Made by a program: the position numbers and the translations under genes
In this document: piece by piece, positions 48,492-55,900 of the stretch
Position numbering within the stretch: position 1 is the stretch's first letter
How the letters are laid out: the number at the start of each line of letters is the position of its first letter
NCBI GenBank assembly: GCA_903889895.1
Contig: CAISYZ010000186.1
Location: forward strand, 1-64,000
Direction of reading: 5' to 3'
Source: an uncultured Verrucomicrobia subdivision 3 bacterium
Lineage (GTDB): Bacteria > Verrucomicrobiota > Verrucomicrobiia > Limisphaerales > UBA11358
Length of the DNA: 64,000 nt
The notes under the pieces: model-generated
Database searches by the model: none
What the model was told of the DNA's origin: nothing
Seen by the model: only the letters and a program-made list of their open reading frames with translations

Positions 48492-49127
48492 ATGAAATCC
48501 GCCGCGCTCCTGTTTCTGCTCGCCGTTCAATTTGGTTTCGCCGGTAGCATTGAACTTTTCAACGGCACCAACTTCGCCGGCTGGACATTTTGCATGAAGG
48601 ACAACGCCGACCCGCTAAATACTTGGAGCGTCACGAACGGCGTCATTCATTGCACCGGCAAGCCCACCGGTTATCTCCGCACCACACAAAGTTTCAGCAA
48701 TTATACAGTCGCCGTCGAATGGCGCTTCCGCAAAATCGCGCCCAAAGCCGACAACACTGGCGTGCTCGTTCATATGCAGTTGCCCGACAAAGTCTGGCCG
48801 ATGTGCGTGCAGAACCAGGGCAAATCCGGCCGGCAGGGCGACCTCTTCGTCATGGCTGGCGCGGAGTGCAAAGAGCATCTCGCGCTGGGCAAGGATGCCA
48901 ACACGCCCGTACCGCTGCGCGGAGCAGCGAATGAAAATCCCATAGGCAAATGGAACACCAACGTCACGATTTGCGCCGGCAACAAGGTTCAGGCCATCAT
49001 CAACGGCAAGCTGCTAAACGAAATTACCGAATGCACCATTTCATCGGGCTTCATTGGCATCCAGAGTGAAGGCGGCGACATTGAAATCCGATCAGTTGAT
49101 TATTTACCTCTAAAAGACAGCCGTTAA
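48492..49127 (+). CDS. Secreted DUF1080 / 3-keto-disaccharide hydrolase domain protein
   Basis: This 211-residue protein has a signal peptide (about 1-17, ALLFLLAVQFGFAG). The DUF1080 fold is recognisable from IELFNGTNFAGWTF, WSVTNGVIHCTGKPTGYLRT, NYTVAVEWRF and NTGVLVHMQ, ending with IQSEGGDIEIRSVDYLPL. This concanavalin-like fold is common in Verrucomicrobiota and Planctomycetes and includes enzymes acting on 3-keto-glycosides. It begins 30 bp after the glycosyltransferase stop, so it may share that transcript. Confidence 0.92.
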   Translation: MKSAALLFLLAVQFGFAGSIELFNGTNFAGWTFCMKDNADPLNTWSVTNGVIHCTGKPTGYLRTTQSFSNYTVAVEWRFRKIAPKADNTGVLVHMQLPDKVWPMCVQNQGKSGRQGDLFVMAGAECKEHLALGKDANTPVPLRGAANENPIGKWNTNVTICAGNKVQAIINGKLLNEITECTISSGFIGIQSEGGDIEIRSVDYLPLKDSR

Positions 49128-49171
49128 GAATTCAACCTGTTATAAATACCAATTAAAGCCTAGATTAAATC

Positions 49172-49915
49172 ATGAAACAGATATTATCAGCCATGCTGTT
49201 GTTCAGCCTTGTGATTGGCATTTGTTCCGGGGCAATAATCGCCGTCAAGCCTCCACAGCCGATTGCCTGCTGGCCGGGAAACGGCAATACTCAGGACATT
49301 ATCGGAGGAGACAACGGCACCATCGTGGGCAACGTGCGCTACCGCAGTGATGGTTTCTCTAAGTCATTTTCTTTTGACGGCAACTCTTCATTTGTCGCGA
49401 TCCCCAATGCTCCAGCCTTTCTTTTTCAAGACCAGCTCACCATCGAATTGTGGATGAAACCAAGCACCGACAATTTGATGAACAACTACAAAGGCCTCGT
49501 CTCCAGTGATTTTTTTGGCATAGAAATTTCCAACGGTTACGGCGGCACAATAGGCGTCAATTTTTATACCAGCTCAACCGCCGGCGCTTCCTGGGGCGAA
49601 ACGTCATCGGCCAATGGCGGTGGTGCAGTCGTTAAGTCTGGACGCTGGCATCACATCGCTGGAGTCTATGACGGCAATTCCGTGCAGTTGTATGTTGATG
49701 GCAAACCATGGGGAAATTCTGCTGCCTGTTCGGGAAACATCTCCCCGATGCTTGACGGCAGCTACCTTTGCATCGGCGGTGAGGATGGCCGAACCTTTTG
49801 CGGTTGCACCGACCGCTATTTCCAAGGCCTGATAGGCGAAGTAAAAATCTACAACCGCCCGCTTACAGCCTTGGAAATCCAGTCTGAATTCAAACAAGGC
49901 CAGTTCCGCAAGTAG
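49172..49915 (+). CDS. Secreted LamG (concanavalin A-like) domain protein
   Basis: This 247-residue protein has a signal peptide (about 1-20, LLFSLVIGICSGA). A LamG/Laminin_G_3 fold follows: PIACWPGNGNTQDIIGGDNG, SFSFDGNSSFVAIPN, QLTIELWMKPS, HHIAGVYDGNSVQLYVDG and IGEVKIYNRPLTALEIQ. Such domains bind carbohydrates or proteins; no catalytic domain is attached. Composition is slightly AT-richer than the neighbours. The last 26 bases overlap the end of the convergent cca gene. Confidence 0.9.
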   Translation: MKQILSAMLLFSLVIGICSGAIIAVKPPQPIACWPGNGNTQDIIGGDNGTIVGNVRYRSDGFSKSFSFDGNSSFVAIPNAPAFLFQDQLTIELWMKPSTDNLMNNYKGLVSSDFFGIEISNGYGGTIGVNFYTSSTAGASWGETSSANGGGAVVKSGRWHHIAGVYDGNSVQLYVDGKPWGNSAACSGNISPMLDGSYLCIGGEDGRTFCGCTDRYFQGLIGEVKIYNRPLTALEIQSEFKQGQFRK

Positions 49916-51248
49916 CCTTAATATTCAGCTTTACCCAGGCCCGCGCCTCGGCAGGTGTTTTTATTTCCTCCGCAAGCTGTTGGTCGCGCAGCTCGTGCAA
50001 CAGCTCACCAATGCGTTTGCCGCGCGGAATGCCCAGCGCCAGCAAATCGTCGCCGGTCAGCAACGGCGGCAGGATTTCCGGCTGATTTTTTAATTCTTCC
50101 GCCGCCGCCACGCAAAAATCGTAGTGCGACAAGTCGCCATGCGCACCGAGACAATCCATCCGGTGCAGTTCCAGTTCGAGCGGAAACGTCTCGCGCAGCA
50201 GCATTCGCCGCAGCGTGGCCTTGCGCATGAGCTTCACGTCCTTGAACTGCATGTGATGGCGCACCGCCGCGATAATTTCCTCAATCGCGCGGTTCGGAAA
50301 TTTCAATCGCTGCAATAATTTTTCCGCCATCTCGGCACCGACTTTTTCATGGCCGTAAAAATGAATTTTGCCGGTCACCAAATCTTTCGCTTGCGTGGCC
50401 GGCTTGGCGATGTCATGCAGCAGCACGGCCCACGGCAGAGCTTCCCCGGCGTCGGCGGGCAATTTTTCCAGCATCAGCCGGAGATGGTTGAACACGCTGC
50501 CTTCGGGATGAAAATCCGGCGACTGCTCGCAGGCGATGGTCGGCACCAGTTCGGGCAATACCTGTTCCAAAAGGCCGCTGGCGCGCAGTAAATCCAACCC
50601 GCGCGCGGCGTGCGGCGGACGAAATAATTTAAGCAGCTCATCGCGCACGCGTTCGGCGCTGATGATTTGGATTTTCGGCGCGAGGGTTTGGATGGCGGCA
50701 AATGTTTCCAACTCAATCGCAAAATTCAACTGCGCCGCAAAACGCACCGCGCGGAGCATCCGCAAATGATCCTCGCCAAAACGCTCTTCGGGCCGGCCAA
50801 TCGTGCGGATGATTTTCGCACGCAGGTCTTTTTGACCGCCCACCCAGTCGTGGATTTTTTCCGTGAGCGGATCGTAAAACAGGCCGTTAACCGTGAAGTC
50901 GCGGCGCAGCGCATCGGCTTCGGCATTTGCGAACTCCACCTTCTCCGGGCGGCGACCGTCCTGGTAATCCGCCTCGGCGCGGAACGTGGCCACCTGAAAT
51001 TGCAGCCCATTTTCAACGACGATGACGACGCCAAATTTCCGGCCGACGGGAATGGTTTTCTTGAAAAGTTTTTCCACCTGCTCCGGCCTGGCATCCGTGG
51101 CGATGTCAAAATCCTGCGCGGCGCGGCCGAGCAAAAAATCGCGCACGCAACCACCGACCCAGAACGCAGCAAAACCGGCGTGTTGCAGTGTGGCAACAAT
51201 TTCTTTGGCGGATTGGCGCGGTGAACTCACGAAGCCATTCTCACGCAA
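49890..51248 (-). CDS. cca: CCA tRNA nucleotidyltransferase / poly(A) polymerase family with HD domain
   Basis: This 452-residue class II nucleotidyltransferase adds or repairs the tRNA 3' CCA. The head domain shows WVGGCVRDFLLGRAAQDFDIATDA with the catalytic Asp pair, then RRDFTVNGLFYDP and the RNA-binding LRMLRAVRFAAQL. An HD hydrolase domain follows (about 255-370, LPWAVLLHDIAKPA, FYGHEKVGAEM), as in bifunctional enzymes. Specificity (CCA versus poly(A)) cannot be fixed by eye. It converges on the LamG gene with a 26-bp overlap. Confidence 0.92.
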   Translation of the reverse strand: MRENGFVSSPRQSAKEIVATLQHAGFAAFWVGGCVRDFLLGRAAQDFDIATDARPEQVEKLFKKTIPVGRKFGVVIVVENGLQFQVATFRAEADYQDGRRPEKVEFANAEADALRRDFTVNGLFYDPLTEKIHDWVGGQKDLRAKIIRTIGRPEERFGEDHLRMLRAVRFAAQLNFAIELETFAAIQTLAPKIQIISAERVRDELLKLFRPPHAARGLDLLRASGLLEQVLPELVPTIACEQSPDFHPEGSVFNHLRLMLEKLPADAGEALPWAVLLHDIAKPATQAKDLVTGKIHFYGHEKVGAEMAEKLLQRLKFPNRAIEEIIAAVRHHMQFKDVKLMRKATLRRMLLRETFPLELELHRMDCLGAHGDLSHYDFCVAAAEELKNQPEILPPLLTGDDLLALGIPRGKRIGELLHELRDQQLAEEIKTPAEARAWVKLNIKATCGTGLV

Positions 51249-51269
51249 AGGTGCAAAGTCGCAAATAAT

Positions 51270-52184
51270 TTATTCTCCTCCCCAGATGCGCTTGAGATGC
51301 GCAATGCCCAGTTTGGCGGATTCCACCGGCACCTTGGGGCTGAGTTCAAACACCTTGATGTGCTCCGGCTTCACCAGCGGCGCGAGCGCGGCGAAATCAA
51401 TGTCGCCGCCGCCCGGCGGAAAATGGTCGCGCGCGGGAAATTTAACGTCATGGATGTGAAAGCCTGCCAGCCGGTCCACCCGTTCGGCGAGAAACCGCGC
51501 GTGATCAATGAACCCGAGGTCATGCTTGATTTGCGCGTGGCCGGTGTCGTGCCAGTAATTCACCGTCGGCCCGGGAAATTCCGTCAGCAGCGCGGCAAAG
51601 TCAGATTCCACAGGCAACTCCTCCACCGCCTCGCGGATTTCGATGCCGAATTTGATGCCCCGCGCCTTGGCCTCGCCGTAAAGTCCGCGCAGGGTGTCGC
51701 GGGAATGATCCCAAAACTTTTTTTTCTTCGCCGCGCGCGCGGCCTCAGCTTCCGCGACAATTTTTTGGAATTTTGGCGTGCCGCGTTCGCCGCGCTCCAG
51801 CAGTTCCTTAAGTTTGCCGGTGTAATCCTTCAAGTCCATGCTGCCAAAATGCAGCACCACGAGCGGCGCGCCGACTTTTGACGCAAACTCCAGTGTGTTC
51901 AGCGTGTGCTTGGTGGCGAGCTGACGGTCACGCTCGCGGTCGGAAGAAAATTCGTAGAGGTTCGGCGCGGGCTTGTCCACGCCCACGGGCAGCGGGCAGA
52001 AATTATGCAGGCTGGAAATTTTGATCTCGCCCGCGCGCACGGCCTCGAAGATGCCGGGCACGAGGCTGATGCGGATGCCGTGGCTCAACTCGGCGTATTC
52101 AAAACCGAGGTCGCGGATTTCGCGCAGCATCGCGCGGCCGTCCGTGTGACGCGCGGAGTTCCAGCAGGTCGAAAGGGAATACAT
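51270..52184 (-). CDS. TIM-barrel sugar phosphate isomerase/epimerase-like protein
   Basis: The ATG at 52184 gives 304 residues beginning MYSLSTCWNSARHTDG, a typical first strand of the AP-endonuclease-2/xylose-isomerase-like barrel; a longer frame to 52256 adds residues with no family character. Other barrel elements are GFEYAELSHG, APLVVLHFGS, KFGIEIREAVEE, NYWHDTGHAQI and GFHIHDVKFP, with His, Glu and Asp positions suitable for metal binding. The substrate is unknown. It lies 111 bp after rpsU, separated by an inverted repeat, and 21 bp before cca. Confidence 0.88.
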   Translation of the reverse strand: MYSLSTCWNSARHTDGRAMLREIRDLGFEYAELSHGIRISLVPGIFEAVRAGEIKISSLHNFCPLPVGVDKPAPNLYEFSSDRERDRQLATKHTLNTLEFASKVGAPLVVLHFGSMDLKDYTGKLKELLERGERGTPKFQKIVAEAEAARAAKKKKFWDHSRDTLRGLYGEAKARGIKFGIEIREAVEELPVESDFAALLTEFPGPTVNYWHDTGHAQIKHDLGFIDHARFLAERVDRLAGFHIHDVKFPARDHFPPGGGDIDFAALAPLVKPEHIKVFELSPKVPVESAKLGIAHLKRIWGGE

Positions 52185-52236
52185 GGTGGCGAGTCGTGAG
52201 CCGTGAATGGTAAAATCGTTAAATTGGTTAAATGAA

Positions 52237-52278
52237 GAATCGTTAAACCGTGGCAAGGATGCAACGATTTAACGATTC
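52237..52278 (-). repeat. Perfect 11-bp inverted repeat between rpsU and the TIM-barrel gene
   Basis: GAATCGTTAAA (52237-52247) pairs with TTTAACGATTC (52268-52278) across a 20-base loop. Related sequence (AATCGTTAAATTGGTTAAAT) lies just beside it at 52214-52233. There is no strong U-tract on the minus strand, so attenuation after rpsU is possible but not shown. Confidence 0.6.
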
Positions 52279-52295
52279 AACTAATTTAGCTTGGC

Positions 52296-52493
52296 CTAGT
52301 CGTCGGCGTGGCGCGCGGCGAGCATGGCGGAGAAGCGGGAAACCTTTTCCTTGCGCCGACGAACGGCGCTGGGTTTCTCGAACTGGCGGCGGCTGCGGAC
52401 AATCTTCAGCGTGCCTTCGCGGTCGACTTTTTTCTTCAGCCGGCGCAGCGCGCGGTCCACAGGTTCACCTTTTTTCAGTTTAATCTCGGTCAT
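52296..52493 (-). CDS. rpsU: 30S ribosomal protein S21
   Basis: The ATG at 52493 gives 65 residues, the family's usual length, starting MTEIKLKKGEPVDRALRRLKKKVDREG and ending in a basic tail (RRRKEKVSRFSAMLAARHADD). The frame is open further upstream to 52649 but that part is the promoter and leader. AAGGA lies about 11 nt before the ATG. S21 takes part in translation initiation on the 30S subunit near the anti-Shine-Dalgarno region. Confidence 0.95.
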   Translation of the reverse strand: MTEIKLKKGEPVDRALRRLKKKVDREGTLKIVRSRRQFEKPSAVRRRKEKVSRFSAMLAARHADD

Positions 52494-52563
52494 TACACTC
52501 ACATCCTTCCGGGGGCGGGGACAACTTGCCACGGGCAAATTCCCGCAAAATTTAGGAACGCGG

Positions 52564-52591
52564 AGCATAGGTTTTTTCCGCGTAAAGTCAA
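52564..52591 (-). promoter_or_regulatory. Candidate sigma70-type promoter of rpsU
   Basis: On the minus strand TTGACT (52591-52586) and TATGCT (52569-52564) are separated by 16 bp. The predicted start is about 60 nt before the rpsU ATG. Both boxes are close to consensus. Confidence 0.55.
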
Positions 52592-52741
52592 TGTTTTTCC
52601 AGCAGCAAACCCGCTTACCATGACCCCGGCGCCGAATTTGACTAGACAACGGGAACCGGCGGAAATACGGTCTCTTCCGGCGGCGCTAGTCCATCCACGC
52701 CGCCGGCACCAACCCAAACCGTGACCGAAAGTCGAGCTACC

Positions 52742-53032
52742 ATGAACATTGTCATCCGTATCTACCGCGGACGCGGCGTTAAGCAGCTTTTTGACATCGG
52801 CGAACAACACGCCGCCGAACTGCAAGCCCGCATGCGCTCCATCCCGGACCTCGTAAGCTACACCCTGTCCCGCGACAGCGAGGGCGGATTCTCCGTCACC
52901 GTTTGCGAGACCAAGCGCAGCCTCAATCAGAGCATCAAGACCGCACGCGCCTTCCTGACCCAGCACGCCCCGAAAATGACCGTGGGCGCGATGCACATCC
53001 TCGAGGGCAAGGTCATCACGCATGTGAAATAA
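52742..53032 (+). CDS. Small conserved protein of unknown function
   Basis: The ATG at 52742 gives 96 residues (a GTG at 52721 would add seven). The sequence MNIVIRIYRGRG...EQHAAELQARMRSIPDLVSYTLSRDSEGGFSVTVCETK looks like a small alpha/beta ferredoxin-like (dimeric ABM-type) fold, with a C-terminal helix and strand (VGAMHILEGKVITHVK). I cannot assign a function. It is divergent from rpsU and convergent with pnp, with the shared terminator at 53101-53134 after it. Confidence 0.75.
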   Translation: MNIVIRIYRGRGVKQLFDIGEQHAAELQARMRSIPDLVSYTLSRDSEGGFSVTVCETKRSLNQSIKTARAFLTQHAPKMTVGAMHILEGKVITHVK

Positions 53033-53100
53033 TTCGGCTAGAAGCCATCTCGGAAAATCTGGCAAACTAAATTTTCCAAAGATTTCCTGTTTCAAACAAA

Positions 53101-53134
53101 AAAAGCGCGGAAGGCTTTTGCCCTCCGCGCTTTT
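53101..53134 (-). terminator. Rho-independent terminator between the convergent small gene and pnp
   Basis: An 11-bp perfect stem (53101-53111 with 53124-53134, AAAAGCGCGGA/TCCGCGCTTTT) has a 12-base loop. On the minus strand, after pnp, it is followed by a run of Ts (CTTTTTTTG); on the plus strand by a weaker TTTT. It can serve both genes and is stronger for pnp. Confidence 0.85.
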
Positions 53135-53149
53135 GAATTGGTTGACTGA

Positions 53150-55291
53150 TTAAGCCTTGGGCGCTTCGTCCGCTGCGGCTTCTTTGTCGCGGTCTTCCAT
53201 CGCAGCTTTGCGCGAGAGTTTCACACGGCCTTTTTCATCCACGCCGAGGCATTTCACGGTGATGTCGTCGCCGACTTTCACGATGTCCTCGGTCTTCTTC
53301 ACGCGGAAGTTGGCCAACTCGCTGATGTGCACGAGGCCGTCCTTGCCCGGGAGAAATTCGACGAACGCGCCGAATTCTTTCACGGTCACAACCTTGCCAC
53401 GGTAAATCTTGCCGATCTCGGCTTCGGCAGTGGAACCGGCAATCGCGTCCACGGCGATCTTCATGCCCTCGGCGGACACGGAGAAGATGTTGACCGTGCC
53501 GTCGTCCTCGATGTCGATTTCGCAGCCGGATTCCTCGACGAGGCGCTTGATGTTCTTGCCGCCGGGTCCGATGATCAAACCGATCTTCTCGGGGTTGATC
53601 TTGAGCGTGGTGATGCGCGGGGCGTATTTGCTGATTTCCTTGCGCGGCTCGGCAATGGTCTTGGCCATCTCGGCGAGAATCGCGTGGCGGGCAATGCGGG
53701 CTTTTTCCACCGCAATTTCCATGATGGCGTGCGGCAGGCCTTTCAGCTTCAAATCCAATTGGAAACCGGTGATGCCCTTCTCGGTGCCGGCGATTTTGCA
53801 GTCCATGTCGCAATACGCATCTTCCCAACCGATGATGTCGGTGAGGAGTTGGTATTTGGAAATGCTGTCGCCGCTGTATTCGGTGCAGATGCCGACGCTG
53901 ATGCCAGCCACCGGACGAATCATCGGAACGCCGGCGTCGAGCAAAGCGAGCGTGCCACCGCAAACCGAGGCCATCGAGGTGGAACCGTTGGATTCCATGA
54001 TTTCGCTGGTGACGCGCACGGCGTAGGGATAGGTGTCGAGCGGAATCATCGGCTCGATGGAGCGTTCGGCGAGCGCGCCGTGGCCGATTTCGCGGCGGCC
54101 GGGGCCGCTGATACGGCCGGTTTCGCCGACAGAGAAATTCGGGAAGTTGTAGTGCAGGATGAATTTCTTTTCCGTGCCGCCGCCGGTGTAGGAATCAAAT
54201 TCCTGAGCATCGTCGCCGGTGCCGAGCGTAACCAGTGTGACGGCCTGCGTTTCGCCGCGCGCAAAAATCGCCGAGCCGTGAGCGCGGGGAAGAATGCTGA
54301 CTTCGCTGGAAATCGGGCGCACCTGTTCAAAATTACGACCGTCGAGACGCTTGCCGCTTTCGAGAATCAGTTTGCGGACAGCTTCCTTCTGGATGTAATA
54401 AAACGCGTCGTTGATGACGAACGGTGTGACTTTCTCCGCGCCGTATTTGGCGACGAGCTTTTCACCGACTTCGTTCTTGATGGCGTTGCAGGCTCCTTCG
54501 CGGTTCAATTTGCCGGGCGTGAGCAAGGCGGGAACGAAACGGTCGCCAGCGAGCGCCTTCGCGTCCGCGAGAATTTCGTCGGGGACAATCTTGAGCGTGA
54601 TGGCGCGCTTGGTCTTGCCGACCTTCGCGGCGAGTTCCTTCTGCGCGGCGATCTGCGGCTGGATGACTTCCTGGGCGTATTTCAACGCGGCGTTGAAGTC
54701 GGCTTCGGAGATTTCCTTGGCCGCGCCTTCATACATGACGATGTCCTTTTCGTTGCCGACATAGACGAGGTCGAGATCGCTCTCGGCCTGTTCGGCGTGC
54801 GTGGGGTTGGCGACAAACTTACCACCAATGCGACCGATGCGCGCGGCACCGAGCGGGCCGGCCCACGGAATGTCGGAAACCATCAGCGCAGCACTCGCGC
54901 CAATGATGCTCAAAATATCGGGATCGTTCTCGCCATCCGCGCTGAGAAGGACAGTCTGGACCTGAACTTCGTTATACCAGCCTTTCGGGAAGAGCGGACG
55001 GATCGGACGGTCGGTGAGACGGCAGGTGAGAATTTCTTTTTCCGTCGGCCGGCCTTCGCGCTTGAAATAGCCGCCGGGGAACTTGCCCGCCGCCGCCGCC
55101 TTCTCGCGGTAATCCACGGTGAGTGGGAAGAAGTCCTGGCCGTCTTTCGCCTTGGTGGCGGCGACGGCAGCGACGACGACAATCGTCTCGCCGAGTTGCA
55201 CGGTGACGGCACCGTCGGCCTGTTTGGCCAGCTTGCCGGATTCAATGGTAATGGATTTGTCGCCGATGGCGGCGGTGATTTTATGTGACAT
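53150..55291 (-). CDS. pnp: Polyribonucleotide nucleotidyltransferase (PNPase)
   Basis: This 713-residue phosphorolytic 3'-5' exoribonuclease is part of RNA degradation. Domains: first RNase PH (about 1-220, [21 protein letters not shown]), linker helices, second RNase PH (about 320-540, catalytic [21 protein letters not shown] and [17 protein letters not shown]), KH ([14 protein letters not shown]) and S1 ([26 protein letters not shown]). Length is normal. It follows rpsO in the conserved rpsO-pnp arrangement with a structured 206-bp gap, suggesting processing-dependent autoregulation as in E. coli; that is inference. Confidence 0.97.
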   Translation of the reverse strand: MSHKITAAIGDKSITIESGKLAKQADGAVTVQLGETIVVVAAVAATKAKDGQDFFPLTVDYREKAAAAGKFPGGYFKREGRPTEKEILTCRLTDRPIRPLFPKGWYNEVQVQTVLLSADGENDPDILSIIGASAALMVSDIPWAGPLGAARIGRIGGKFVANPTHAEQAESDLDLVYVGNEKDIVMYEGAAKEISEADFNAALKYAQEVIQPQIAAQKELAAKVGKTKRAITLKIVPDEILADAKALAGDRFVPALLTPGKLNREGACNAIKNEVGEKLVAKYGAEKVTPFVINDAFYYIQKEAVRKLILESGKRLDGRNFEQVRPISSEVSILPRAHGSAIFARGETQAVTLVTLGTGDDAQEFDSYTGGGTEKKFILHYNFPNFSVGETGRISGPGRREIGHGALAERSIEPMIPLDTYPYAVRVTSEIMESNGSTSMASVCGGTLALLDAGVPMIRPVAGISVGICTEYSGDSISKYQLLTDIIGWEDAYCDMDCKIAGTEKGITGFQLDLKLKGLPHAIMEIAVEKARIARHAILAEMAKTIAEPRKEISKYAPRITTLKINPEKIGLIIGPGGKNIKRLVEESGCEIDIEDDGTVNIFSVSAEGMKIAVDAIAGSTAEAEIGKIYRGKVVTVKEFGAFVEFLPGKDGLVHISELANFRVKKTEDIVKVGDDITVKCLGVDEKGRVKLSRKAAMEDRDKEAAADEAPKA

Positions 55292-55307
55292 GACTAACTT
55301 TCTTTCA

Positions 55308-55477
55308 CCGCCTCCCGAGGAACTTCAGTGAACCCCGAAAGGTTTCGGAGCTGAATGAAATTTCCCGAAGGCGGATTTTATTTTCGCGAGGTTTTGGTTG
55401 AGGAGTCAGGCAGTTCGCGCGGGCTGCTGAATCCAAAGACGAAAGGCGGGCTTGGTTAAATAAGCCACGCCTTTCGT
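55308..55477 (-). promoter_or_regulatory. Structured rpsO-pnp intergenic leader (nested hairpins)
   Basis: Two hairpins lie in the 206-bp gap. Near pnp, CCGCCT/AGGCGG (55308-55313 with 55369-55374) encloses TTCAG/CTGAA (55324-55328 with 55351-55355), which encloses CCGAA/TTCGG (55335-55348). Near rpsO, a 10-bp stem ACGAAAGGCG/CGCCTTTCGT (55439-55448 with 55468-55477) is extended by GGCTT/AAGCC. Neither is followed by a good U-tract on the minus strand, so they look like processing or regulatory structures rather than a simple terminator. Confidence 0.5.
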
Positions 55478-55497
55478 AAATTAAAACGAAACGGGGC

Positions 55498-55755
55498 TTA
55501 CTTGCGCAGCTTGAGCTTTTTGGTGACCGATTGGTAGCGGCCCAAATCCGTGTTCTGCAAATAATCGAGCAGGCGGCGGCGCTGGCTGACCATGATCAGC
55601 AGACCACGGCGGGAGCTGTGATCCTTCTTGGCGGTCTGCAAGTGCTCGGTCAAATGGTTGATGCGGTGCGTGAGCAGCGCGATTTGCACATCGGCGGACC
55701 CGGTGTCCTTGGCGTGCGTCTTGAACGTTTCAATCGTTTTCGTCTTTGCTTCCAT
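55498..55755 (-). CDS. rpsO: 30S ribosomal protein S15
   Basis: This encodes 85 residues (usual 88-89; the N-terminus is slightly short). The S15 signature is clear: [48 protein letters not shown] and the tail [13 protein letters not shown]15 is a primary 16S rRNA-binding protein of the platform. No Shine-Dalgarno sequence is evident in the short leader. It is followed by pnp. Confidence 0.95.
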   Translation of the reverse strand: MEAKTKTIETFKTHAKDTGSADVQIALLTHRINHLTEHLQTAKKDHSSRRGLLIMVSQRRRLLDYLQNTDLGRYQSVTKKLKLRK

Positions 55756-55772
55756 AATTAAATGAGTTCGAG

Positions 55773-55801
55773 AGGATAATTATTCGCATTAGCGGTGTAA
55801 A
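55773..55801 (-). promoter_or_regulatory. Candidate sigma70-type promoter of rpsO
   Basis: On the minus strand TTTACA (55801-55796), a 17-bp spacer, and TATCCT (55778-55773). The predicted start is only about 11 nt before the rpsO ATG, consistent with the lack of a ribosome binding site in the leader. Confidence 0.5.
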
Positions 55802-55900
55802 GCGAATTACGCCACGATTTTTGACTGGGACCGCCGCCGCCGCGCTCGGGCGCGTCGAATAATCTCGCCAATATCCGCCGGCGCTGGCAGGTTGCCGGCC

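Noticed and set aside
49890-49915. 26-bp overlap of LamG and cca as a sign of error
   Set aside because: Both C-termini look complete and a convergent overlap of this size is unremarkable.
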